A DNA stretch of 64,000 bases, taken from positions 907,501 to 971,500 of the forward strand of contig NZ_BNJI01000001.1 in the NCBI RefSeq assembly GCF_016587415.1. The letters are read 5' to 3'. Positions within the stretch are counted from its first letter, which is position 1; every line of letters begins with the position of its first letter. The notes beneath the pieces were generated by a model, which was given only the letters and a program-made list of their open reading frames with translations, was not told where the DNA came from and did no database searches. The translations under genes and the position numbers were made by a program. Source of the stretch: Ktedonobacter sp. SOSP1-85. Its GTDB lineage: Bacteria > Chloroflexota > Ktedonobacteria > Ktedonobacterales > Ktedonobacteraceae. Shown here in pieces: positions 19,808 through 26,531 of the stretch.

Positions 19808-20095
19808 TTAGGCGCCAAACGTGGGTAGGACAATAACTTCCTGGCCCGGTTTCAAGGAGATTTGCTGGTTACCAGTATCGCGGATCACTTCGTTGTTGAC
19901 AAAAATAGTAACATGCTGCTTTACCTGTCCCTGCTCTGTACACAAACACTCCCAAATACTTGGATGGTGCTGCTTAAGCTGCGCTAATAGCTCTTCGACA
20001 GTGCTCGCTTGCAAGGCAATCTGACTCTTCCCACCACTATAGGCGCTCAAGGTAGATGGTAGGCGCAACGTGACCGTTCTTTGTTCTTCAGCCAT
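19808..20095 (-). CDS. MoaD/ThiS-family beta-grasp protein without terminal Gly-Gly
   Basis: A 95-residue ubiquitin-like protein. VTLRLPSTLSAYSGGKSQIAL, the helix TVEELLAQLKQHHPSIWECL, then VTIFVNNEVIRD and LKPGQEVIVLPTFGA match MoaD-like sulfur carriers along the whole fold. The C-terminus is F-G-A rather than G-G, however. The terminal diglycine is required for adenylation and thiocarboxylation in MoaD and ThiS, so this protein may not carry sulfur unless processed. No moa, thi or E1-like gene is nearby. It is the sole gene between the MFS exporter and btuD. Confidence 0.8.
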   Translation of the reverse strand: MAEEQRTVTLRLPSTLSAYSGGKSQIALQASTVEELLAQLKQHHPSIWECLCTEQGQVKQHVTIFVNNEVIRDTGNQQISLKPGQEVIVLPTFGA

Positions 20096-20318
20096 ACATA
20101 TGTATCCTTGTTTTTGACCTTATTTCTGGCGACGAGGTAGCGAGACAATCCATAGCGCTTATGAAGTACTTGCACGAAGAGCGGCCGACCCATTCAACAG
20201 GGCGAAGTACCTCAATAAAGCCGATTGTCCTTTGACACAGGCTCACTTTTGGAAAAACTTACAGCAAGTATATGGGGAGAAGGCATGAAATGCAAGGGGG
20301 GGCACATATAACATGCTG

Positions 20319-20352
20319 GAGGGTATCTCTCTACAAAAGTAGAGACACCCTC
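20319..20352. terminator. Hairpin downstream of btuD
   Basis: GAGGGTATCTCT pairs with AGAGACACCCTC across a 10-base loop, 38 bases after the btuD stop. No T-run follows on the minus strand, so its terminator role is probable by position only. Confidence 0.45.
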
Positions 20353-20389
20353 TAGCAATCTGTTCTACGACCACAGAATAAGGTTCTCC

Positions 20390-21772
20390 CTACAGCGCAG
20401 CCGAGTCGGCCGCGTCTGTAAACGCCTCACCGGCCAGGTGCTGGCGTAACCACTCCAACACATCCTGTACGGTAGGAAGTGTAACCGCACCCAGGCGCTT
20501 GAGTTCTTCAAGCAGCATAGCTCCCTGGCCCCCTGTATAGTCACGCGCCGCCCATGATAGTGAGTGTTCATCTCCAGGAGTAGGAGACACGCAAACGCTC
20601 TCCTGAGACTCTGGCGCTTCTAGCAACAGCACCGGAATACCGCTCTGGGCTGCCGCCACAGCCTCTTGCACTAAAGCCAGGTTTCCTGGACCAATCGGCA
20701 CGGGACAGAGGATCAGCAACGCGACGCGCTGCAAGGCGCGACGGACCCGTTGAAGCGACGCTTCAGATATCGGTGCGTAAGGTTGCTCGGTCACGACTTC
20801 GTCAGCCAGGCGCAGCGCAAGGGTATGATCACTATCGCCAACATTTAATGCGCCCGCGCTGAAGGCGTAGTCTTCGTCAGCGAGGGCACGCATCAGCACC
20901 TCACCTGATCCACCTCCGGCGATGACATGGATCCGGGAGTTGACCTCCTTCTGCGGATTTCTGGGTTCCTCGCCCGGCGGCAGAACGCTCAGGTGGACGG
21001 AGCCACGCATAATTCCAACCTGCACGGCAACACCATAGACCTTCTTGAGCAGGGCAGGTGCCAGCACCTCCGCTGGAGAGCCATCGGCGACGATTCCACG
21101 CTGAAAGAGCAGCAAGCGTGGGAAATAACGCGCCGCCAGGTTCAGGTCATGGATGGCTGCAATCACTGTCACTCCACGCTGCTGGTGCAACCGCTGCACC
21201 AGCTCTAAGGTCTCGATCTGGTACCTGATATCCAGGTGAGCCGTTGGCTCATCGAGCAATAAGACAGATGGCTGCTGAGCCAGGGCCATGGCGATCATCA
21301 CCCGTTGTCGCTCGCCTCCGCTAAGCTCATTAAAGACGCGCTGGGCCAGATCTCCCACGCCAGCGGTCTCCATTGCCTCCTGCACGATTGCATCATCCTC
21401 TTTGGTGGAGGAGGCAAAGAACGTGGATTGAAAGGGGGTGCGTCCCATGCTTACCATATGCTCAACGGTAAAGGCAAAGGGCATCTGCAAGTCCTGGGGT
21501 ACCACTGCCACGCGGCGCGCAACCTCTCGCCGTCCCCAGGCATGCACAGCTCGCCCCTGGAGGAGAACATCTCCACGCTGTGGACGCAGGACGCCACTGA
21601 GTAAGCGCAATAAAGTAGTTTTGCCGGCGCCGTTAGGACCTAAAAGAGCAATCATCTCTCCCGAAGAAGCCGCAAGGGAGACATCATATAACAACGCCTG
21701 CTCGCTATAGCCAAAGGAGACATGGCGTGCCTCAAGGAGCGGCTGCTGATGTCCATTCTCGAACGCTACCAT
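20390..21772 (-). CDS. btuD: Vitamin B12 ABC transporter ATPase with C-terminal extension
   Basis: An ABC ATPase of the iron/cobalamin importer class: Walker A GPNGAGKTT, Q-loop VPQDLQMPF, signature LSGGERQR, Walker B VLLLDEPTAHLD and H-switch AIHDLN lie within residues 1-250. A further 190 residues follow, containing VIAGGGSGEVLMRAL and SAGALNVGDSDHT, a domain seen in some archaeal and bacterial homologues and of unknown function. It overlaps btuC by 7 bases and lies in the riboswitch-controlled operon, which is the basis for calling it a cobalamin rather than an iron transporter. No substrate-binding protein gene (btuF) is adjacent. Confidence 0.88.
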   Translation of the reverse strand: MVAFENGHQQPLLEARHVSFGYSEQALLYDVSLAASSGEMIALLGPNGAGKTTLLRLLSGVLRPQRGDVLLQGRAVHAWGRREVARRVAVVPQDLQMPFAFTVEHMVSMGRTPFQSTFFASSTKEDDAIVQEAMETAGVGDLAQRVFNELSGGERQRVMIAMALAQQPSVLLLDEPTAHLDIRYQIETLELVQRLHQQRGVTVIAAIHDLNLAARYFPRLLLFQRGIVADGSPAEVLAPALLKKVYGVAVQVGIMRGSVHLSVLPPGEEPRNPQKEVNSRIHVIAGGGSGEVLMRALADEDYAFSAGALNVGDSDHTLALRLADEVVTEQPYAPISEASLQRVRRALQRVALLILCPVPIGPGNLALVQEAVAAAQSGIPVLLLEAPESQESVCVSPTPGDEHSLSWAARDYTGGQGAMLLEELKRLGAVTLPTVQDVLEWLRQHLAGEAFTDAADSAAL

Positions 21773-22869
21773 TGATACTCCCTCCTTCGCCTACGCAACA
21801 GAAACAGGAAAAACGGAGCACCAACCAGGGCGGTAAAGACGCCCACAGGGAGCACGGTCGGGGCAATCAGAGTCCGCGCCAGCAAATCCGCGATTACAAG
21901 AAAGATCGCGCCCCCCAGCGCTGAGGCGGGCAGCAAAACGCGATGCCGTGGACCAAGTAATAAGCGCATGACATGCGGAGTAACCAGCCCCACAAAGCCA
22001 ATCAGGCCACTAATAGAGACCGCGGCAGCGGTAATCAGTGAGGCCAGCATAACCAGGAGAAATTTGTAGCCCTCGACATGCAAACCCAGGAAGGCCGCGC
22101 TCTCCTCCCCAAGCGCAAAAACATCCAGCACACTCGTCAGGCGTGAGGCCACAAGTAACCCGATGAGGACCAGCAACCCCACCAGCAGAACTTGCCACCA
22201 GCCAGTGACCGCGATCCCACCGGAGAGCCAGTTAAACAGCGATTGCAAGGAGAAGTCATTGCGTGGGAAGAGCGTCAAAAGCAAGGTCTGCAACGCCACC
22301 ATCACCGAATTAACGACGACACCCGCCAACAGCAACGTCACTACAGGAGTCCGACCGCCCACGCGTGCGATACTATAGACAAATAGCACCGTCGCAAGCG
22401 CCCCTATAAACGCCAGGATAGCCGTGAGGGGAAAGAAGGTATCATAGAGCGCCGCGACCGGCAAGACAAAGGAGATGGTCGCCCCCAGGGCCGCGCCTGA
22501 CGAGGTACCGATAAGAAAGGGGTCCGCCAGGGGATTACGCAAGAGCCCCTGAAAAAGGACGCCTGCGACCGCGAGCGCGGCTCCCACCAGGGCCGCTCCC
22601 ACCACCACGGGCATACGCAACTGCCAGATAATAATTTCGACGCTGGGATCCCAGGTGGGCTGAAAATGAAATAGACCCGTTCCATTCACGATCACCTGTG
22701 CAATTGTAACGAGGGGAATAGGTGTCGAGCCAAGGCTGACCGCTAGCAACATTGCAGCTAGCAAAAGGACGATAAGCAGGCCATAGACGAATGCCGATGA
22801 CCTTCGATGCCCTACAGGAGGCGGCATAGGCAGGCTCTCTTTAGGAGAGACAGGAAAAAGCGTTTTCAT
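21766..22869 (-). CDS. btuC: Vitamin B12 ABC transporter permease (FecCD family)
   Basis: A 367-residue FecCD-family permease with about ten membrane helices. LRMPVVVGAALVGAALAVAG, QGLLRNPLADPFLIGTSSGA and GLIGFVGLVTPHVMRLLLG are family signatures, including the L-loop that contacts the ATPase. AAGGATCTC stands just before the ATG. Its leader holds a cobalamin riboswitch and, further upstream, a second structured RNA. Imports corrinoids with BtuD; the binding protein must be encoded elsewhere. Confidence 0.9.
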   Translation of the reverse strand: MKTLFPVSPKESLPMPPPVGHRRSSAFVYGLLIVLLLAAMLLAVSLGSTPIPLVTIAQVIVNGTGLFHFQPTWDPSVEIIIWQLRMPVVVGAALVGAALAVAGVLFQGLLRNPLADPFLIGTSSGAALGATISFVLPVAALYDTFFPLTAILAFIGALATVLFVYSIARVGGRTPVVTLLLAGVVVNSVMVALQTLLLTLFPRNDFSLQSLFNWLSGGIAVTGWWQVLLVGLLVLIGLLVASRLTSVLDVFALGEESAAFLGLHVEGYKFLLVMLASLITAAAVSISGLIGFVGLVTPHVMRLLLGPRHRVLLPASALGGAIFLVIADLLARTLIAPTVLPVGVFTALVGAPFFLFLLRRRRREYQW

Positions 22870-22904
22870 GAGATCCTTTTTACACGCGAAGGAACCTCTC
22901 TGTC

Positions 22905-23090
22905 CTGGTCGAATACAGGTATCCTGGCTCCTGGCTTATAGCGCGGCTCTACCTGCCTTCCCATCTGCAAGACAGTGGCATAACCTCTTACGAAGAGGGG
23001 AGAGCAACTCACCAGTTACAGTAGCGCGACTGCGACGGTTTCACACCATCTTCCCTGCGCATTGCCGCCTGCTTCCATAGGCACACGCCC
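22905..23090 (-). promoter_or_regulatory. Cobalamin riboswitch
   Basis: On the minus strand the core GGGAAGATGGTGTGAAACC, then GTCGCGCTACTGTAA, GCCACTG and GGGAAGGCAGG precede the B12 box AAGCCAGGAGCCAGGATACC (complement of 22916-22937). The order and spacing are those of adenosylcobalamin-class aptamers. It ends about 35 nt before the btuC start, so it probably controls translation or termination of btuCD in response to B12. Confidence 0.92.
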
Positions 23091-23116
23091 TTTCACAGCA
23101 CAACAACACATACTTC

Positions 23117-23200
23117 TGATCCGAAAACCCTGAGCACGAAGCGCTAGACACGCCAGTGAAGGCTTGTCCCCGAATGGGGATGGGTTTCGGAATAAGATCA
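23117..23200 (-). ncRNA. Structured RNA candidate, copy A (btuCD leader)
   Basis: A four-way-junction-like fold: outer stem CCGAAA/TTTTCGG, then three hairpins (TCCCC-ATTC-GGGGA; GCC-TTCACT-GGC; AGCGC-TTC-GTGCT) and AGGG. Copy B upstream of the sulfurtransferase gene has the same architecture, with paired changes in the outer stem and in the first hairpin. The third hairpin has a G-U pair only when read on the minus strand, and the minus-strand promoter lies just upstream, so I assign it to the btuCD leader. Confidence 0.55.
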
Positions 23201-23245
23201 TATCGACGAGAACTACGAAAGTACCAGGTTTGATACGAATAATTA

Positions 23246-23275
23246 AGTATAGGCAATCATTTTTACCTGTGTCAA
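23246..23275 (-). promoter_or_regulatory. Promoter of the btuCD operon
   Basis: TTGACA (23270-23275), 18 bases, TATACT (23246-23251) on the minus strand. Transcription would begin near 23239, so the leader contains first the structured RNA and then the B12 riboswitch. Confidence 0.75.
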
Positions 23276-23497
23276 TGCATGAGGTCTCATGCCCGGAAGT
23301 AACGTGGGAGCCTGAACTTAGGTACAGTTGACAAGAATCAGGGCAGGCAGGATACTACAACTAGTCAGAAGTAGCCATCCTGGCAGCAGGGAGCAGCGTC
23401 ATCGCTTTCATGACAGGGAAGAAGAGCCACTACCCGCGTTCAATGAAGAGCCAGCAGGCATGCTTAGCACATATATATGCTTTATGAGGATAAGTTA

Positions 23498-24124
23498 ATG
23501 GCATTAGAAAAAATTTTTTTTAGACAGGTAATGGGTCGCTTTGCCACTGGCGTTACCGTTGTCACGACGCGTCATCAAGAGGTTCTGGGCGGCTTAACCG
23601 TGAACGCATTCTGCTCCGTCTCGCTTGAGCCACCCCTGATTCTGATTTGTGTGGATCTCAAAAGTCAAACACTCCCCCTGATTCGAGATAGCAAAGTCTT
23701 TGCTGTCAACATGCTGACGAAACAGCAAGAAGAGCTTTCCAACTGCTTTGCCACCTCAAGCCCTGAGCGCTTCGACTTTTTCTGTAACGCGACGCATCAT
23801 ACCGCGGTAACAGGTGCGCCTATTCTCGACAAAACGCTGGCATTCATTGATGCACGCGTCGTCGCGGAATATCCTGGTGGTGATCACAGCATTTTTCTGG
23901 GACAGGTCGCGGCAATGGGAACGGCCGAGCGCACACTCTTCGTGGAGGATGGCTTTGACCAGCACTATGATGCAGCCATAGCTAATGGGCAGAATGGCTC
24001 TAGCCAGCATGCAGATCCATCTCCACTGCTCTATTATCAAGGGCAATATCGGCATCTTGGAAATCTACAACGCAAGCCAACGCTAACCACGACCGGGACC
24101 GCCCATGAAGATGGATCCAACTAA
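23498..24124 (+). CDS. Flavin reductase-like protein (HpaC/DIM6 family)
   Basis: A 208-residue FMN-binding split-barrel protein. FRQVMGRFATGVTVVTT, LTVNAFCSVSLEPPLILICVD and FAVNMLTKQQEELSNCFA are the typical HpaC-like blocks that bind flavin and NAD(P)H. Such enzymes supply reduced flavin to partner monooxygenases; no partner is adjacent. ATG at 23498 has AGGAT 7 bases upstream; an earlier ATG at 23477 lacks a site. Its end overlaps the uracil-DNA glycosylase gene by 20 bases. Confidence 0.87.
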   Translation: MALEKIFFRQVMGRFATGVTVVTTRHQEVLGGLTVNAFCSVSLEPPLILICVDLKSQTLPLIRDSKVFAVNMLTKQQEELSNCFATSSPERFDFFCNATHHTAVTGAPILDKTLAFIDARVVAEYPGGDHSIFLGQVAAMGTAERTLFVEDGFDQHYDAAIANGQNGSSQHADPSPLLYYQGQYRHLGNLQRKPTLTTTGTAHEDGSN

Positions 24125-24737
24125 TACATTACATTCCAGGCAAGAGGAACTCCAGGTCCTGCAAACACAGATCAAGGCCTGTCGACGCTGCCAGGAGGCA
24201 GGCTATATTCCCTGCGCCCAACCTATCGTCAGCGGTCGGGTAGCCGACCAGGTCTTCGTCATTGGACAGGCTCCTGGACACCGCTCAGTCGCCAATAATA
24301 AACCCTGGAGTGGTCCGGCAGGTCTTCTTCTCCAACGCTGGCTAGAGCAAGCAGGCTTCCCCGCGGGCTATCTCTATGAGCATGCGTATTTGAGCTCACT
24401 CACACACTGTGATCCAGGGAAAAATCCCCGTGGCAATGGCGACCGCAAGCCCTCGCGCCAGGAAACTGAGCTTTGTCGCCCCTTTCTCGACGCCGAACTG
24501 CGCCTCGTTCAGCCACGCGTCGTGCTCCTGGTGGGAACCATGGCGATTGAAACTTTTTTTGGAAAAACGAAGCTCGAAGATCTCATTGGCACCTATAGCG
24601 AACATCATGGCACTCTCTTCTTGCCCCTTCCTCATCCCTCAGGCGTGAGTCGCTGGCTCAATGATCTCCAGCACCAGCAACTCCTCCAACAGGCATTGCA
24701 GTTGCTTGCACAATGGCGCTTAGAGTATGAACTATAA
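24105..24737 (+). CDS. Uracil-DNA glycosylase superfamily protein (Fe-S type)
   Basis: A 210-residue member of the type 4/5 uracil-DNA glycosylase group. Cysteines in KACRRC and two later ones (THCDPG, ELCRPF) fit the four ligands of the 4Fe-4S cluster. Motif 1 is VIGQAPGHRS rather than the GEAPG of thermophile type 4 enzymes, the substrate pocket has PWSGPAG, and motif 2 is HPSGVSRWLN. The glutamine in motif 1 sets it apart from the classic families, so exact lesion specificity is uncertain. Co-transcribed with the flavin reductase by overlap, and followed by a strong terminator. Confidence 0.85.
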   Translation: MKMDPTNTLHSRQEELQVLQTQIKACRRCQEAGYIPCAQPIVSGRVADQVFVIGQAPGHRSVANNKPWSGPAGLLLQRWLEQAGFPAGYLYEHAYLSSLTHCDPGKNPRGNGDRKPSRQETELCRPFLDAELRLVQPRVVLLVGTMAIETFFGKTKLEDLIGTYSEHHGTLFLPLPHPSGVSRWLNDLQHQQLLQQALQLLAQWRLEYEL

Positions 24738-24746
24738 GCTAACGCC

Positions 24747-24810
24747 AAAAGGCACGACTCATCCACATTCGTCATCCGCCCTCTCCTCCTCAGTGAATCG
24801 TGCCTTTTTT
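24747..24810. terminator. Bidirectional terminator between UDG and sufU
   Basis: AAAAGGCACGA and TCGTGCCTTTTTT form an 11-bp stem with T-runs on both strands, serving the two convergent genes. Confidence 0.85.
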
Positions 24811-24849
24811 GATTATGCTTCTTGCTTGTAGCAGTGCGCTGCAAACAGG

Positions 24850-25245
24850 CTACTCTTTCGCCCGCTCGCGCATATGATACTCATGCACGCCCTTCTTAAG
24901 TGTTCCTAGCGCCAGAGTAGCACAGGTCGGGCGCGTCATGACCAGTTCGCGCCCAAGCTGATCCATCAGGTCCTCAAAGCTAAGGGCCTCAATCTCTTCA
25001 GGGGTCAACCCCTCAACCAGCTCAGTGACATACGAGGCTGCGGCCCGACTGATGGTGCAACCCTCGCCCTCCCAGCCAATATCCTCCAGCTTGCCATCCT
25101 GCCCAAAACGAGCTTGCATAGTGATCACGTCGGCACAACCAGGATTACCGCCACTCAGGCTAACATCTGGTTGCTCTACAGCATGATTGTGGCGCGGATT
25201 TTCGTAGTGATCAAGCAGAAACTCAATCGCCTCTTGACGATCCAT
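24850..25245 (-). CDS. sufU: Iron-sulfur cluster scaffold SufU/IscU
   Basis: A 131-residue U-type scaffold. NPGCADVITM, GWEGEGCTISRAAASYVTELVEG and MTRPTCATLALGTLKK carry the three conserved cysteines and the aspartate of the zinc/Fe-S site. The insert between the second and third cysteines fits SufU rather than IscU. I start at 25245 because AAGGAGG stands 8 bases before this ATG; the frame to 25389 has no homology. It lies 184 bases after the sulfurtransferase on the same strand. SufU accepts sulfur from SufS, which is not in this window. Confidence 0.93.
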   Translation of the reverse strand: MDRQEAIEFLLDHYENPRHNHAVEQPDVSLSGGNPGCADVITMQARFGQDGKLEDIGWEGEGCTISRAAASYVTELVEGLTPEEIEALSFEDLMDQLGRELVMTRPTCATLALGTLKKGVHEYHMRERAKE

Positions 25246-25429
25246 GTAGGAAGCCTCCTTGGGACTGAAACAGGCTCTTTGGGTTGCCTGCTCCTTGCAT
25301 CTATCTTGCAACGCAAAGAGCAGCGATACCTGCCTCTGGGGGAGAGACGCGGCCCTCTCCACTTTGCTGGCTATCGCTACTCCCTGCAATAATTTATGGC
25401 CTATACCTTCTTGTTATCGGCTTACTGCT

Positions 25430-26311
25430 CTATTTCTCGATAGGAGAGCGCACCAGATTTCCCCACTCGGTCCAGGAACCATCATAGTTGCGTACACGAG
25501 GATAGCCCAGCAGCCTGGTCAGCACGAACCAGGTATAGGCGGAGCGCTCACCGATGCGGCAGTAGGTCACGACCTCGGCATCGGGTGTGACATCCTTGCT
25601 GCCATAAATCTGGCGTAGCTCCTCAGCTGACTTAAAGGTGCCATCGGCGTTGGCTGCTGTGCCCCAGGGAATGCTCTTCGCACCAGGGATATGTCCACCA
25701 CGCTGCGCTCCCTCCTGGGGATAGTTGACCATGTGGATAAGTTCGCCCGTGTACTCCTGTGGTGAACGTACATCCACCAGGCGACGTCCAGGATTTTTGA
25801 GGCCAGCCAGCACATCTTCGCGATAGGCACGAAGTGTCTCATCGGCAGGCTGCGCATGATAGGTAGAAGGAGTTATCTGCGGCACCGCTTTGGTCTGAGG
25901 ACGCTTCTCGGCCTCCCACTTTGTGCGGCCACCGTTCATAATCTTCATCTTCGTATGCCCATACATCGAGAAGAGCCAGAATGAATAGCAGGCATACCAG
26001 TTGTTCTTGTCACCGTACAGCACAATCGTGGTATCATTGGTAATGCCCCAGCGGCTCATCAAGCGCTCAAATTCCTGCTGATCAACAAAATCGCGCGAGA
26101 GTCTATCCTGCACATCCACATGCCAGTCAAGCTTCACCGCCCCTGGAATGTGACCAATCTCGTACAGCAAGACATCTTCATCAGCCTCGATAATGCGAAT
26201 TGAGTCATCCTCTAGATGCTCAGCAACCCAACTTGTCTCAACCAATACCTCTGGATGCGCGTACCCGGAGGCCGCATTTACAGCCGCACTAGTCTGTTCT
26301 GTTCCTGACAT
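25430..26311 (-). CDS. Thiosulfate sulfurtransferase (tandem rhodanese)
   Basis: A 293-residue two-domain rhodanese. The inactive N-terminal domain contains [19 protein letters not shown] and [14 protein letters not shown]. The C-terminal domain has [29 protein letters not shown] and the active-site loop [14 protein letters not shown], with the catalytic cysteine in C-R-I-G-E-R-S. This loop is the thiosulfate-type rather than mercaptopyruvate-type (CGSGVTA). It transfers sulfane sulfur to an acceptor. GAGGAAGG precedes the ATG. A structured RNA lies 55 bases upstream, and sufU is downstream. Confidence 0.92.
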   Translation of the reverse strand: MSGTEQTSAAVNAASGYAHPEVLVETSWVAEHLEDDSIRIIEADEDVLLYEIGHIPGAVKLDWHVDVQDRLSRDFVDQQEFERLMSRWGITNDTTIVLYGDKNNWYACYSFWLFSMYGHTKMKIMNGGRTKWEAEKRPQTKAVPQITPSTYHAQPADETLRAYREDVLAGLKNPGRRLVDVRSPQEYTGELIHMVNYPQEGAQRGGHIPGAKSIPWGTAANADGTFKSAEELRQIYGSKDVTPDAEVVTYCRIGERSAYTWFVLTRLLGYPRVRNYDGSWTEWGNLVRSPIEK

Positions 26312-26365
26312 ATGTCAAACCCTTCCTCAAAATACCTATAAAATCTATAGCAAACGCTTCAAGCT

Positions 26366-26446
26366 TCCTCTCAGAAACCCTGAGCGCGGAGCGCTAGCCA
26401 CGAGAGTGGCGCGTGCCCCCAAATGGGGGTTAGTTTCTGCATGAGA
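26366..26446 (-). ncRNA. Structured RNA candidate, copy B (sulfurtransferase leader)
   Basis: Same architecture as the copy at 23117: outer stem CAGAAAC/GTTTCTG, hairpins CCCCC-ATTT-GGGGG, GCCAC-TCTC-GTGGC and AGCGC-TCC-GCGCT, then AGGGTTT. The conserved stretch CTAGCGCTYCGYGCTCAGGG is shared. It sits between the end of recD2 and the sulfurtransferase start, both on the minus strand. Confidence 0.55.
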
Positions 26447-26531
26447 ATACAATGGTTGCCATAGGATGAAACGTCTCAAAGCATGCCCGATAACGTCCAT
26501 ACATTACCAGGGATAACAAAATGGACACTCG

